From contig NZ_JASCXN010000007.1 of the NCBI RefSeq assembly GCF_030010625.1, positions 1 through 64,000 on the forward strand: DNA of 64,000 nucleotides. Direction: 5' to 3'. Source of the DNA: Streptomyces sp. CC208A. GTDB taxonomy: Bacteria; Actinomycetota; Actinomycetes; Streptomycetales; Streptomycetaceae. The translations under genes and the position numbers were made by a program. Below the pieces are notes generated by a model that saw nothing but the letters and a program-made list of their open reading frames with translations, was not told the origin of the DNA and searched no databases. Positions 1-8,770 of this stretch are shown one piece after another. How positions within the stretch are numbered: position 1 is the stretch's first letter; the number at the start of each line of letters is the position of its first letter.

Positions 1-537
1 GAGCGGCGGCGGCAGCAGTCCGGCCCGGGTGGTGGCGCCGACCAGGGTGAAGGGCGGCAGGTCGAGGGGGATGGCGGTGGCGCCGGGGCCCTTGCCGACG
101 ATGACGTCGACGCGGAAGTCCTCCATCGCCATGTAGAGCATCTCCTCGGCGGGCCGGGACATCCGGTGGATCTCGTCGAGGAAGAGGATCTCGCCCTCCT
201 GGAGGGAGGAGAGGATCGCGGCGAGGTCGCCGGCGTGCTGGATGGCGGGGCCCGAGGTGATCCTGATCGGCGCGTTCATCTCCGCGGCGATGATCATCGA
301 AAGGGTGGTCTTGCCGAGGCCGGGGGCGCCGGAGAGCAGCACGTGGTCGGCGGTGGCACCGCGCTGGCGGGCGGCCTTGAGGACGAGGTCGAGCTGCTGG
401 CGGACCTTCTCCTGGCCGATGAACTCGCCGAGGTCCTTGGGGCGCAGCGCGGCCTCGACGGCCTGGTCGTCGCCCTCGGCGGCGGCGTCGACGATCCGCT
501 CCTCGGGGGCGGGTGCCGTCTCGTCGTACCGGTTCAC
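1..537 (-). CDS. ruvB: Holliday junction branch migration ATPase RuvB (partial, C-terminus off the left edge)
   Basis: RuvB is the AAA+ motor that drives branch migration of Holliday junctions together with RuvA. About 179 N-terminal codons are visible. Walker A (GAPGLGKTT) lies near residues 70-78 and Walker B with the DEIH box near residues 118-124. The stretch that follows, up to the window edge (VGATTRAG), contains sensor 1. The start is a GTG at 535-537 preceded by a GGAAG-type ribosome site. It lies 38 bases downstream of ruvA in a ruvC-ruvA-ruvB operon. The rest of the AAA lid and the winged-helix domain fall outside the window. Identification is secure. Confidence 0.97.
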   Translation of the reverse strand, partial: MNRYDETAPAPEERIVDAAAEGDDQAVEAALRPKDLGEFIGQEKVRQQLDLVLKAARQRGATADHVLLSGAPGLGKTTLSMIIAAEMNAPIRITSGPAIQHAGDLAAILSSLQEGEILFLDEIHRMSRPAEEMLYMAMEDFRVDVIVGKGPGATAIPLDLPPFTLVGATTRAGLLPPPL

Positions 538-575
538 GGTGGTGTCTTCCTTCGTGCAGGAGGGTCTGCGGGCGG

Positions 576-1208
576 TCAGCGGGCGCGGTTGAGCGTCTGG
601 AGGGCGGCGCGCAGCAGCTGGGGCACGGGCGCGGAGCCGGTCTCGGCGAGCGCGGCCTCGGCCTGCGGGGTGACGGCGGCGACGGCCTCCTCGGCCTCGC
701 GGCCCGCGTAGCCGAGGCCGACGAGGGCAGCGGTCAGCTGCTCGGTCCAGGGGGCGGGGCGGGCGGCGACGGCACGCTGCTGCCCCACGAGCCCGCTGCT
801 GCCGAGCGGGGCGCCGAGCTTGTCCTTCAGCTCCAGGAGCAGCTTCTGGGCGCCCTTCTTGCCGATGCCGGGGACGGCGGTGAGCGCCTTCTCGTCACCG
901 GTGGAGACGGCGAGGCGCAGCGCGTCGGGGCTGTGCACGCCGAGCATGGCCTGGGCGAGCCGGGGTCCGACGCCGCTGGCGGTCTGGAGCAGCTCGAAGA
1001 CCTGGCGCTCGTCGTCGTCCGCGAAGCCGTACAGGGTGAGGGAGTCCTCCCGGACGACCAGGGAGGTGGCGAGGCGGGCGTGCTCGCCGACGCGGAGGCC
1101 CGCGATGGTGGCCGGGGTGCAGTGGACGGCCATGCCGACGCCGCCGACCTCGACGACGGCGGTCGTGGGGGCGAGGGCGGCCACCGGGCCGCTGACGAAG
1201 GCGATCAT
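576..1208 (-). CDS. ruvA: Holliday junction binding protein RuvA
   Basis: RuvA forms tetramers that hold the four-way junction open and dock RuvB. The 210-residue product begins [10 protein letters not shown], an N-terminal OB-fold typical of RuvA. Two helix-hairpin-helix motifs follow near the middle ([10 protein letters not shown] and [10 protein letters not shown]). A C-terminal domain that contacts RuvB ends in [13 protein letters not shown]. An upstream in-frame extension exists, but it runs through ruvC and is not real. The ATG overlaps the ruvC stop by four bases (ATGA), so the two genes are translationally coupled. The length is normal for the family. Confidence 0.97.
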   Translation of the reverse strand: MIAFVSGPVAALAPTTAVVEVGGVGMAVHCTPATIAGLRVGEHARLATSLVVREDSLTLYGFADDDERQVFELLQTASGVGPRLAQAMLGVHSPDALRLAVSTGDEKALTAVPGIGKKGAQKLLLELKDKLGAPLGSSGLVGQQRAVAARPAPWTEQLTAALVGLGYAGREAEEAVAAVTPQAEAALAETGSAPVPQLLRAALQTLNRAR

Positions 1209-1735
1209 GACGGGCGGCCTTTCGAGGCGTGCAGGGCGACGGCCTGCTGGAGGCGGTTCTGGGCGGGGGCGCGCCAGATGTGGCAGATGGCGAGGGCGAG
1301 GGCGTCGGCCGCGTCGGCCGGCTTGGGCGGGGCGGAGAGCCGGAGCAGCCGGGTGACCATGGCGGCGACCTGGGCCTTGTCGGCCCGGCCCGAGCCGGTG
1401 ACGGCCGCCTTGACCTCGCTGGGGGTGTGCAGGGCGACGGGGATGCCGCGCCGGGAGGCGCAGAGCATGGCGACGGCGCTGGCCTGGGCGGTGCCCATCA
1501 CCGTCCGTACGTTGTGCTGGCTGAACACGCGCTCCACGGCGACCAGTTCGGGCTGGAAGCGGTCGAGCCACTCCTCGATGCCGCGCTCGATGCCGACGAG
1601 GCGGGTGCCGATGTCGGCGTCGGCCGGGGTCCGCACGACGCCGACGCCGAGCATGGTCAGTGGCCGTCCGGCGACGCCCTCGACGACGCCGACGCCGCAC
1701 CGGGTGAGCCCCGGGTCCACCCCCAGAACGCGCAC
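1205..1735 (-). CDS. ruvC: Holliday junction resolvase RuvC
   Basis: RuvC is the endonuclease that cuts Holliday junctions symmetrically after RuvAB migration. The 176-residue protein has the RNase H-like fold signature [10 protein letters not shown]. The four acidic catalytic residues can be placed at about D7, E68, D141 and D144 ([18 protein letters not shown]). It is the first gene of ruvCAB on the minus strand. It is separated from the upstream yebC-like gene by a strong terminator, so ruvCAB probably has its own promoter in the roughly 60 bases in front of it. The length is typical. Confidence 0.97.
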   Translation of the reverse strand: MRVLGVDPGLTRCGVGVVEGVAGRPLTMLGVGVVRTPADADIGTRLVGIERGIEEWLDRFQPELVAVERVFSQHNVRTVMGTAQASAVAMLCASRRGIPVALHTPSEVKAAVTGSGRADKAQVAAMVTRLLRLSAPPKPADAADALALAICHIWRAPAQNRLQQAVALHASKGRPS

Positions 1736-1790
1736 GTCACCCCTCCTTTCGATCGCCTATTCGTGCAGGCTATCGGCTGCCACCGACAAC

Positions 1791-1829
1791 GCAGCGGGCC
1801 GACGGGGTGTGTCCCCGTCGGCCCGCTGC
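1791..1829 (-). terminator. Factor-independent terminator after the yebC-like gene
   Basis: A perfect 17-base-pair stem is formed by GCAGCGGGCCGACGGGG and its complement around a five-base loop. It lies between the stop of the YebC-family gene and the start of ruvC. There is no T-tract, which is usual for streptomycete hairpin terminators. It should separate ruvCAB from the upstream genes. Confidence 0.8.
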
Positions 1830-1843
1830 CCGGAAGGTCGCGC

Positions 1844-2596
1844 TCAGGCGTCGACCTTCTCCATGATCTCGTCGCTGACGTCGAAGTTGGCGAAGACGTT
1901 CTGCACGTCGTCGCTGTCCTCCAGCGCGTCGATCAGCTTGAACATCTTCCGCGCGCCCTCCTCGTCGAGCTCGACCTGCATGGTCGGGACGAAGCTGGAC
2001 TCGGCCGAGTCGTACTCGATGCCGGCCTCCTGGAGCGCGGTGCGGACCGCGACCAGGTCGGTGGCCTCGCTGATGACCTCGAAGTTCTCGCCGAGGTCGT
2101 TGACCTCCTCGGCGCCCGCGTCGAGGACGACCTCGAGGACGTCGTCCTCGGTCTTGTCGCCCTTGGGGAGCACGACGACGCCCTTGCGGTTGAACAGGTA
2201 CGAGACGGAGCCCGGGTCGGCCATCGAGCCGCCGTTGCGGGTCATGGCCACGCGCACGTCGGAGGCGGCGCGGTTGCGGTTGTCGGTGAGGCACTCGATG
2301 AGCACCGCGACGCCGTTCGGGCCGTAGCCCTCGTACATGATCGTCTGGTAGTCGACGCCGCCGGCCTCCAGGCCGCCGCCGCGCTTGACCGCCGAGTCGA
2401 TGTTCTTGTTCGGCACCGACTGCTTCTTCGCCTTCTGGATGGCGTCGAAGAGGGTCGGGTTGCCGTCGGGGTCGGCACCGCCGGTGCGGGCCGCGACCTC
2501 GATGTTCTTGATCAGCTTCGCGAAGAGCTTGCCGCGCTTGGCGTCGATCACGGCCTTCTTGTGCTTCGTCGTAGCCCATTTAGAGTGGCCGGACAT
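1844..2596 (-). CDS. YebC/PmpR family regulatory protein
   Basis: This 250-residue protein begins [20 protein letters not shown], the hallmark N-terminus of the YebC/TACO1 family. Family members act as DNA-binding regulators or, as shown for several bacterial and mitochondrial relatives, help ribosomes through difficult stretches such as polyproline. The sequence is full length, with an acidic C-terminal domain ([20 protein letters not shown]). The start ATG is preceded by a GGAGACAGGCAG-like site. The order pdxS-pdxT-yebC-ruvC is also found in mycobacteria, so this neighbourhood is old. Which YebC function applies here cannot be read from the sequence. Confidence 0.93.
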   Translation of the reverse strand: MSGHSKWATTKHKKAVIDAKRGKLFAKLIKNIEVAARTGGADPDGNPTLFDAIQKAKKQSVPNKNIDSAVKRGGGLEAGGVDYQTIMYEGYGPNGVAVLIECLTDNRNRAASDVRVAMTRNGGSMADPGSVSYLFNRKGVVVLPKGDKTEDDVLEVVLDAGAEEVNDLGENFEVISEATDLVAVRTALQEAGIEYDSAESSFVPTMQVELDEEGARKMFKLIDALEDSDDVQNVFANFDVSDEIMEKVDA

Positions 2597-2658
2597 CTGC
2601 CTGTCTCCTTCGCGTAACCATTTTCCGAACGAACCCCAGTGATCCTACCGGGACTCGT

Positions 2659-3252
2659 TCACCGCTCGGCGCGCACCATGTCGACGAAGAGCCGGTGGAT
2701 CCGGTGGTCGCCGGTGAGTTCGGGGTGGAACGAGGTCGCCAGGGCGTTGCCCTGTCGTACGGCGACGATGTGGCCGCCGTGCTCGGCGAGCACCTCGGTC
2801 CGGGCGCCGACGGACTCCACCCAGGGGGCCCGGATGAAGACGCCCTCGACCGGTCCGTCCTCGATCCCCTCGACGGCGACGGCCGCCTCGAAGGACTCGT
2901 TCTGCCGCCCGAAGGCGTTGCGGCGCACGATCATGTCGATGCCGCCGAAGGTCTCCTGGCCCGAGCGCGGGTCGAGGATCTTGTCGGCGAGCATGATCAG
3001 GCCGGCGCAGGTGCCGTACACCGGCATGCCCGCGGCGATCCGCTCGCGGAGCGGCTCCATGAGGCCGAAGAGGACGGCCAGCTTGGAGATGGTGGTGGAC
3101 TCGCCGCCGGGGAGGACCAGGCCGTCGACCTCGGCGAGCTCTTCGGGGCGCCGGACCGGCCTGGCCACGGCGTCCGCCGCGGCCAGGGCGATCAGGTGCT
3201 CCCGTACGTCGCCCTGGAGGGCCAGGACGCCGATCACGGGGGTGTTGCTCAT
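2659..3252 (-). CDS. pdxT: Pyridoxal 5'-phosphate synthase glutaminase subunit PdxT
   Basis: PdxT hydrolyses glutamine and channels ammonia to PdxS for one-step PLP synthesis. The 197-residue class I glutamine amidotransferase shows the PdxT signature LPGGESTT near residues 47-54. The nucleophile Cys82 lies in [11 protein letters not shown], and the His/Glu dyad lies near residues 176 and 178 (SFHPEL). It lies six bases downstream of pdxS, consistent with a stoichiometric two-gene operon. The length matches the family and nothing essential is missing. Confidence 0.97.
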   Translation of the reverse strand: MSNTPVIGVLALQGDVREHLIALAAADAVARPVRRPEELAEVDGLVLPGGESTTISKLAVLFGLMEPLRERIAAGMPVYGTCAGLIMLADKILDPRSGQETFGGIDMIVRRNAFGRQNESFEAAVAVEGIEDGPVEGVFIRAPWVESVGARTEVLAEHGGHIVAVRQGNALATSFHPELTGDHRIHRLFVDMVRAER

Positions 3253-3258
3253 CGGTGC

Positions 3259-4167
3259 TTACCAGCCTCGGTTGGCGTAGCGCTCGGCCTCGGGGAGGGT
3301 GTCGCAGTTGATGCCGACCATGGCCTCGCCGAGGTTGCGGGAGGCGTCCGCGATGACCTTCGGGTCGTCGTAGAAGGTGGTGGCCTTCACGATGGCGGCG
3401 GCGCGCTTGGCCGGGTCGCCGGACTTGAAGATGCCGGAGCCGACGAAGACGCCCTCGGCGCCGAGCTGGCGCATCAGCGCGGCGTCGGCCGGGGTGGCGA
3501 CACCACCGGCGGAGAAGAGGACGACGGGCAGCTTGCCGAGCTCGGCGACCTCCTTGACGAGCTCGTAGGGGGCGCGCAGCTCCTTGGCGGCGGCGTACAG
3601 CTCGTTGTTGTCGAAGCCGCGCAGCTTGGCGATCTCGTTCTTGATCTGGCGCAGGTGGCGGACGGCCTCGACGACGTTGCCGGTGCCGGCCTCGCCCTTG
3701 GAGCGGATCATGGCCGCGCCCTCGGCGATGCGGCGCAGGGCCTCGCCCAGGTTGGTGGCGCCGCAGACGAAGGGGGTGGTGAAGGCCCACTTGTCGGAGT
3801 GGTTGATCTCGTCGGCCGGGGTGAGGACCTCGGACTCGTCGATGTAGTCGACGCCGAGGGACTGGAGGACCTGGGCCTCGACGAAGTGGCCGATGCGGGA
3901 CTTGGCCATCACGGGGATGGAGACCGCGCCGATGATCTCCTCGATCATGTTCGGGTCGGACATGCGGGCCACGCCGCCGTCCTTGCGGATGTCCGCGGGG
4001 ACCCGCTCCAGGGCCATGACGGCCACGGCGCCGGCGTCCTCGGCGATCTTCGCCTGCTCGGCGTTGACCACGTCCATGATCACGCCGCCCTTGAGCTGCT
4101 CGGCCATGCCGCGCTTCACGCGGGCGGTGCCGGTCTCGGGGGTCTGGGGGGTGGTGGAGCTGGACAC
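3259..4167 (-). CDS. pdxS: Pyridoxal 5'-phosphate synthase lyase subunit PdxS
   Basis: PdxS condenses ribose 5-phosphate, glyceraldehyde 3-phosphate and ammonia into PLP, working as a 12-mer with PdxT. The 302-residue protein has the family core [18 protein letters not shown]. The two active-site lysines can be placed at about K89 (VMAKSRIGH) and K157 ([10 protein letters not shown]). I chose the GTG at 4165-4167 because a GAGTGAGG ribosome site precedes it. An earlier in-frame ATG would add 27 residues unlike the family. The leader upstream carries repeated GGNCCA/C elements that may be regulatory. Confidence 0.96.
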   Translation of the reverse strand: MSSSTTPQTPETGTARVKRGMAEQLKGGVIMDVVNAEQAKIAEDAGAVAVMALERVPADIRKDGGVARMSDPNMIEEIIGAVSIPVMAKSRIGHFVEAQVLQSLGVDYIDESEVLTPADEINHSDKWAFTTPFVCGATNLGEALRRIAEGAAMIRSKGEAGTGNVVEAVRHLRQIKNEIAKLRGFDNNELYAAAKELRAPYELVKEVAELGKLPVVLFSAGGVATPADAALMRQLGAEGVFVGSGIFKSGDPAKRAAAIVKATTFYDDPKVIADASRNLGEAMVGINCDTLPEAERYANRGW

Positions 4168-4227
4168 GGAAACCTCACTCGTGACAACGGGTTCAACGGG
4201 ACGTTGACGACTAGAGCGAGGAAACAG

Positions 4228-4256
4228 GCCACGCGCGGTCCACATCAAGGGCCAAT
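4228..4256 (-). promoter_or_regulatory. Candidate repeated operator upstream of pdxS
   Basis: Read on the minus strand, three similar hexamers (TTGGCC, GTGGAC, GTGGCC) occur within 29 bases, about 60 to 90 bases upstream of the pdxS start. MocR-type PdxR regulators of actinobacterial pdxST bind short direct repeats near this position. The assignment is inference from spacing and repetition only, and no pdxR gene is visible in the window. Confidence 0.3.
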
Positions 4257-4302
4257 GCGGAGGCTGTGGATCGTTTTCGCGGGAATCGGAGGCCGGAGGG
4301 GC

Positions 4303-4845
4303 TCAGGAGGGGCGATCCGCCAGGGCCACCGGCGGCTCGTCGTCCATTTCGAAGGCCATCGGGAAGGGCGCGTGGCCCGCGAGCCGGAACCAGCGGACCG
4401 TACGGTGGCGGCGCAGGGCGCGGGCGGCCCGTACGGCGTCGTTGTGGAAGCGGCGGGCCATCGGTACGCGGCGGACGGCGGCGGCCAGCTCCCCCGCGGC
4501 CTCCTCCCCGCCGGGCGCCTCCCGTACGAGTTCCACCTGCTCGGGCTCGCCGAAGACCGCCCGCAGTGCCTGGCTCAGCTCGCTCTCCGCGACCTCCCGG
4601 TGGTCCTCCTCGGCCTGCCGGGCCGCGTGCGCGGCCTCGTACAGGACGATCGAGGCGGCCGGGTCGAGGACGCCGGAGGTGGCCAGTTCCTGGGTGACCG
4701 AGGCCCTCCGCAGCAGCTGCGCGTCGAGCGCGGCGCGCGCGGCGTCGATGCGGGTGTGCAGCCGGTCGAGCCGTCCGGCGGTCCAGCTGAGGTAGACGCC
4801 GATGAAAACCAGCGCGACGACGGTCCAGATCAGGGTTTCGGTCAC
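4303..4845 (-). CDS. LemA-like membrane-anchored protein
   Basis: This 180-residue protein has one N-terminal transmembrane helix (residues about 5-22, LIWTVVALVFIGVYLSW). A helical segment follows with an arrangement like the LemA core (RIDAARAALDAQLLRRASV). The rest is Glu/Arg-rich helix and a short basic C-terminal part. LemA proteins are small single-pass proteins of unclear function. The match is by motif spacing only and could be coincidental. The GTG start at 4843-4845 gives the membrane segment immediately, whereas longer in-frame starts run through the neighbouring hydrolase. It lies 11 bases downstream of that hydrolase and probably shares its transcript. Confidence 0.7.
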   Translation of the reverse strand: MTETLIWTVVALVFIGVYLSWTAGRLDRLHTRIDAARAALDAQLLRRASVTQELATSGVLDPAASIVLYEAAHAARQAEEDHREVAESELSQALRAVFGEPEQVELVREAPGGEEAAGELAAAVRRVPMARRFHNDAVRAARALRRHRTVRWFRLAGHAPFPMAFEMDDEPPVALADRPS

Positions 4846-4856
4846 GGGCGCACAGG

Positions 4857-5492
4857 CTACCCGGGCGTCGGCAGCACGCCTTCCCGAAGCTCGTGGTCGT
4901 GGGCGAACAGGAAACGGACCGGCCGCCCGTCCGCGAGCTCGGCGAGCCGGCCGAGCCAGGGCCGGTACGGCGTCCCGAAGTCGCCCGCCGTGTCGTACGC
5001 CTGCCCCGCGAGGACCGTCAGGCGGTCGCCGTGGTCGAGGACGAGCGACTGGTGCCCGTCGACGTGCCCGGGCGTCGGGACGATCCGCACGCCGGGCGCG
5101 ACCTCGTGCTCGCCGTCGATCTCCGTCCACCGGACGCCCGGCAGGAGGGAGTCGATGGTGTAGCCGCCCGCCCGCGCGGTGGCGAGTTCGGCGTGCTGGA
5201 CGAGGGCGGGGGTGCCGGGGAAGCGCTGGTTGCCGCCGATGTGGTCGAAGTGCAGGTGGCAGTTGACCAGGAGGTCGACATCGGCGGGCGGGACGGTGAG
5301 GGGCCGGCGGACGATCCGGTAGTGGGCGTCGGTCTCGGGCGACCCCTCGCCCATGCCGGTGTCGAAGAGGAGCGTGCCGCCGGGGTGCCGGACGAGATAC
5401 GCGAGGGCGGGCTCCACGCGCGCGTGGGGCCCGCCGTACTCCTCGGCGGGGCGGACGAAGTACCCGAGGTCGAGCCGCGTGACGTCGATCAT
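4857..5492 (-). CDS. Metallo-beta-lactamase fold hydrolase, N-acyl homoserine lactonase-like
   Basis: The 211-residue protein carries the zinc motif HxHxDH at residues about 79-84 (CHLHFDHIGG). A downstream metal histidine lies in TPGHVDGHQS, and a bridging Asp and a last His lie in AGQAYDTAGD and FAHDHE. Overall order and length match the AttM/AiiA-type lactonase subfamily, which opens lactone rings, but the true substrate is unknown. Streptomycetes signal with gamma-butyrolactones, so a lactone substrate is possible but not shown. The gene sits between the LemA-like gene and a large inverted repeat that separates it from pimA. Confidence 0.85.
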   Translation of the reverse strand: MIDVTRLDLGYFVRPAEEYGGPHARVEPALAYLVRHPGGTLLFDTGMGEGSPETDAHYRIVRRPLTVPPADVDLLVNCHLHFDHIGGNQRFPGTPALVQHAELATARAGGYTIDSLLPGVRWTEIDGEHEVAPGVRIVPTPGHVDGHQSLVLDHGDRLTVLAGQAYDTAGDFGTPYRPWLGRLAELADGRPVRFLFAHDHELREGVLPTPG

Positions 5493-5521
5493 GCGAGCAG
5501 GGTGCACCTGTTGGACCCCGT

Positions 5522-5777
5522 TGTGGGCATGCGTTCCTCCCCCAAGGACTTCGTCCAGGGGGTACCCCCAGGCGGAACGGGTGGGCACAGCGGAACGGCA
5601 CCTTTGCGGGTGCCTCCGCACCGGGGCCTGAACCCGCACCACGGGTGCGCCGCGCACGGGGTGCGGGCCCAGGCCCGGAAAGCCTTGGCCCGGCACGGGG
5701 CGCCGTCCCTGTGCCCACCCGTCCCTCCCCCAAGGACTACGTCCAGGGGGGACCCCCAAGCGGGACGTATGCCCACA
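5522..5777. repeat. 256-base imperfect inverted repeat, MITE-like or giant hairpin
   Basis: The ends TGTGGGCATGCGTTCC and its near-complement GGGACGTATGCCCACA face each other across 256 bases. Inner arms also pair, for example CCGGGGCCTGAACCCGCACC on the left with GGTGCGGGCCCAGGCCCGG on the right. The pairing reaches a central palindrome GTGCGCCGCGCAC at about 5645-5657. Inside the arms are two 40-base cores at 5536-5575 and 5724-5763. They are 36-37 of 40 identical in direct orientation, and each is itself rich in palindromes (CCCCCAAGGAC with GTCCAGGGGG). Each core sits 14 bases from its end of the element. No open frame or target duplication is evident. It may also block transcription from pimA. 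Confidence 0.8.
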
Positions 5778-5788
5778 GGGACGGCGGG

Positions 5789-6943
5789 CTACAAACCCAG
5801 CCGCGCCCGCAAGCCGCCCGTCTTCTCGTCCGTGTCGACCGCCGCCGCCCCGTCCGTCACCGTCTCGTAGACCGCCAGGACGTCCGCGCCGACCGTCGAC
5901 CAGTCGAAGCGGCGTACGTGGGCCGAGCCGCGGGCGCTGAGTTCGGCGCGGCGGGCGGGGTCGCCGAGCAGTCGGATCGCCGCTTCCGCGAGCGCGTCCG
6001 CGTCCTCGTTGGCGAAGAGTTCGCCCGCCGCGCCCTGGTCGAGGACCTGCGCGAAGGCGTCCAGGTCGGCGGCGAGGACCGGCGCGCCGGCCGACATCGC
6101 CTCGACGAGGATGATGCCGAAGGACTCGCCGCCCGTGTTGGGCGCCACGTACACGTCGACGCTGCGCAGCAGCCGCGCCTTGTCCTCGTCGCTGACCATG
6201 CCGAGGAACTCCACCCGGGAGCGCATCTCGCGCGGCAGCGAGGCCACCGCCTCCTCCTCGTCGCCGCGGCCCGCGACCAGGAGCCGGGCGCCGGGCCGCT
6301 CGGTGAGGATGCGGGGCAGCGCCTTCATCAGCACCGGCAGGCCCTTGCGGGGCTCGTCGATCCGCCCGATGAAGCCCAGTGTCTCCCCCTGCCACTCCGC
6401 CTTCGGCTCGGCGGACGCGAAGAAGCCGACGTCGACGCCGTTGGGGATGACCACCGCGTCCCCGCCGAGGTGCTCGACCAGGGTGCGGCGCGCGTACTCG
6501 CTGACCGCGATCCGCGCGCTGATCTTCTCCAGGGCGGGCTGGAGGATCGGGTAGGCGGCGATCATCGCCCGGGAGCGCGGGTTCGAGGTGTGGAAGGTGG
6601 CCACGATGGGGCCCTGGGCCGCCCAGCAGGTGAGCAGTCCCAGCGAGGGCGAGGTCGGCTCGTGGATGTGGACGACGTCGAAGACGCCGTCGTGCAGCCA
6701 GCGCCGCACGCGCGCGGCGGACAGGAAACCGAAGCTGAGCCGGGCCACCGACCCGTTGTACGACACGGGCACGGCGCGCCCGGCGGAGACCACGTACGGC
6801 GGCAGCGGGGTGTCGTCGTCGGCGGGGGCGAGGACGGAGACCTCGTGGCCGAGCCCGATGAGGTGTTCGGCGAGGTCGCGGATGTGGAACTGGACGCCGC
6901 CCGGTACGTCCCAGGAGTACGGGCAGACGATCCCGATCTTCAC
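5789..6943 (-). CDS. pimA: Phosphatidylinositol alpha-mannosyltransferase PimA
   Basis: PimA adds the first mannose from GDP-mannose to phosphatidylinositol on the cytoplasmic face of the membrane. The 384-residue GT-B fold, GT4-family enzyme begins KIGIVCPYSWDVPGGVQFH. It has the acceptor-side region VVHIHEPTSPSLGLL and the donor-site EX7E region GGESFGIILVEAMSAGAPV. The GTG start overlaps the upstream acyltransferase stop by four bases. Placement after pgsA and a mannoside acyltransferase, as in mycobacteria, supports PimA over a generic glycosyltransferase. Streptomycetes lack lipoarabinomannan but do make simple mannosides. Confidence 0.93.
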   Translation of the reverse strand: MKIGIVCPYSWDVPGGVQFHIRDLAEHLIGLGHEVSVLAPADDDTPLPPYVVSAGRAVPVSYNGSVARLSFGFLSAARVRRWLHDGVFDVVHIHEPTSPSLGLLTCWAAQGPIVATFHTSNPRSRAMIAAYPILQPALEKISARIAVSEYARRTLVEHLGGDAVVIPNGVDVGFFASAEPKAEWQGETLGFIGRIDEPRKGLPVLMKALPRILTERPGARLLVAGRGDEEEAVASLPREMRSRVEFLGMVSDEDKARLLRSVDVYVAPNTGGESFGIILVEAMSAGAPVLAADLDAFAQVLDQGAAGELFANEDADALAEAAIRLLGDPARRAELSARGSAHVRRFDWSTVGADVLAVYETVTDGAAAVDTDEKTGGLRARLGL

Positions 6944-7845
6944 GGTGTGCGCTCCTCCAGGTCGGCCAGCCACAGGCGCTGGAGCATGTGCCAGTCCTCC
7001 GGGTGGTCCGCGATGCCCCCGGCGAAGACGTCGGCGAGGGCCTGTGTCATGACGGACGCCTTCTCGGCCCGGCTGCCTGACTCGGGCACGTCCACGGGCG
7101 CGTGCACCTGGCCCTGCATGGTGTCGGAGTCGTCGTACCAGAGGGTCACCGGCAGCAGCAGCGCGCCGGTCTGCAGCGCGAGCATGGCGGGCCCCGCCGG
7201 CATCCGGGTGGGCTCGCCGAAGAAGGAGACCTCGACGCCGGAGGCGGACAGGTCCCGGTCGGCGACCAGGCAGACCAGGCCGCCGGCGCGGAGCCGGCGG
7301 GCGAGGGTGCCGAAGGCGGCGCCCCCGGTGTGCGGCAGCACCTCCATGCCGAGGGACTCGCGGTAGGCGACGAAGCGGTCGTACAGCGACTCGGGCTTGA
7401 GGCGCTCGGCGACGGTGGCGAAGGGCACGCCGAGCGCGCGGGTCACCCACACGCCCGCCAGGTCCCAGTTGGCCATGTGCGGCAGGGCGAGGATGACGCC
7501 CCGGCCGGAGGCGAGCCCGTCCTTCAGATGGTGCACGTCCTTGGGGGCGAAGCCGTTCGCGGCCCGCTCGCTGCTCCAGGTGGGCAGCCGGAAGGACTCC
7601 ATCCAGTAGCGCATGTACGAGCGCATGCCGGCCTTCGACAGTGCGGTGAGCCGCTCGGGCGTGGCGTCCGGCACCACGCGCGCGAGGTTGGCCTCCAGGC
7701 GCAGCACGCCCTTGCCGCGCCGCTTCCACACGGTGTCGGCGATCTTCCGGCCCAAGGCCCTGGCCACCGGCTCGGGGAGCTTCTTGACCGTCGCCCACCC
7801 CAGCCCGTACAGGCCGTCCGTCAGTTTCTCCCTGGCCCCGCTCAC
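6940..7845 (-). CDS. Phosphatidylinositol mannoside acyltransferase (HtrB/LpxL-like, PatA-type)
   Basis: The enzyme transfers an acyl chain to the mannose of phosphatidylinositol mannoside. The 301-residue protein has the HtrB/LpxL family HX4(D/E) motif in LALPHMANWDLAG (catalytic His with the Asp five residues later). The second conserved block VADRDLSASGVEVSFFGEP follows about 90 residues on. It has a hydrophobic N-terminal region for membrane association. The GTG start at 7843-7845 overlaps the pgsA stop, and its own stop overlaps the pimA start, each by four bases. The three enzymes are therefore co-translated. The pathway assignment rests on this context. Confidence 0.92.
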   Translation of the reverse strand: MSGAREKLTDGLYGLGWATVKKLPEPVARALGRKIADTVWKRRGKGVLRLEANLARVVPDATPERLTALSKAGMRSYMRYWMESFRLPTWSSERAANGFAPKDVHHLKDGLASGRGVILALPHMANWDLAGVWVTRALGVPFATVAERLKPESLYDRFVAYRESLGMEVLPHTGGAAFGTLARRLRAGGLVCLVADRDLSASGVEVSFFGEPTRMPAGPAMLALQTGALLLPVTLWYDDSDTMQGQVHAPVDVPESGSRAEKASVMTQALADVFAGGIADHPEDWHMLQRLWLADLEERTP

Positions 7846-8507
7846 GATGCCGCCCCGCTCCCCTCGGCCGCCGCGGCGGCGTCCGCCTCCGCCGCTTCCC
7901 TGCGTACCGTCACGACCCGCTGCCCCAGGGTCACGGCCGAGCCGACGGCCACGATCCACAGCGCGATCGGCAGCAGCACGTCGATCCCGGGCACGCCGAA
8001 GGCGTGCAGTCCGGCGAGGCCGGCGGCGACCAGCGAGATCACCAGCCGCTCGGCCCGTTCGACCAGGCCGTTCACCGCGACCGGCAGGCCGATCGACTCG
8101 CCGCGCGCCTTGGTGTACGAGACGACCTGGCCACTCGCCAGACAGAAGATCGACACCGCGCACAGCACGTTGTCGTCGCCCTTGCCCGCGTACCAGAGGG
8201 CGAAGCCGCCGAAGATCGCCCCGTCGGCGACCCGGTCGAGGGTCGAGTCGAGGAAGGCGCCCCAGCGGCTGGAGATCCCGGCCTGCCGGGCCATGTTGCC
8301 GTCGACGAGGTCGGAGAAGACGAAGAGCGTGATCACGATCGTGCCCCAGAAGAACTCGCCCCTGGGGAAGAAGACCAGCGCACCGGCGACCACTCCCGCC
8401 GTGCCGATCAGTGTGACGGCGTCGGGGCTGACCCCCCGGCGGAGCAGAAACGCGGCGAACGGTGTGAGGACACGCGTAAAAAATGCACGCGCGTACTTGT
8501 TCAGCAT
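7842..8507 (-). CDS. pgsA: CDP-alcohol phosphatidyltransferase, phosphatidylinositol phosphate synthase PgsA
   Basis: This 221-residue integral membrane enzyme carries the full CDP-alcohol phosphotransferase signature D-x2-DG-x2-AR-x8-G-x3-D-x3-D at residues 66-91 (DLVDGNMAR, then GAFLDSTLD). Actinobacterial members in this operon transfer CDP-diacylglycerol to inositol 1-phosphate, the committed step to phosphatidylinositol. About six membrane helices are visible. The ATG at 8505-8507 (MLNKYARAFFTRVLTP) is preferred. An upstream extension of 78 residues is arginine rich and unlike the family. It is the first gene of the pgsA-acyltransferase-pimA operon. Confidence 0.93.
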   Translation of the reverse strand: MLNKYARAFFTRVLTPFAAFLLRRGVSPDAVTLIGTAGVVAGALVFFPRGEFFWGTIVITLFVFSDLVDGNMARQAGISSRWGAFLDSTLDRVADGAIFGGFALWYAGKGDDNVLCAVSIFCLASGQVVSYTKARGESIGLPVAVNGLVERAERLVISLVAAGLAGLHAFGVPGIDVLLPIALWIVAVGSAVTLGQRVVTVRREAAEADAAAAAEGSGAAS

Positions 8508-8770
8508 GGCCTTCCCGAGGTTTCGGCGGGCCGCGCGGTCCCATGACCACCGGCTCACCCATCGTAGCCACGGGCCTGCCGCCGTACGGGAGCGCACCCG
8601 TCCCGTCGCGTCGGCCCACTCCTGGGGGCCCGCCGGTGTACGACGTATGGACGCGTCCCGGCGCCGGTGCGAAGCTCGAAGGAGCACCCCGCGGGCACCG
8701 CGGGAGCCGCACCGCGATGCCACTCCCCCGCGCCCGCACACCCCTCACCGCCTCGCAGTCGGGAGGAATC

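Noticed and set aside
2695..5163. An 822-codon plus-strand frame across pdxT, pdxS and the following genes
   Set aside because: It is antisense to several well-supported genes and lacks any motif. It is a GC-frame shadow.
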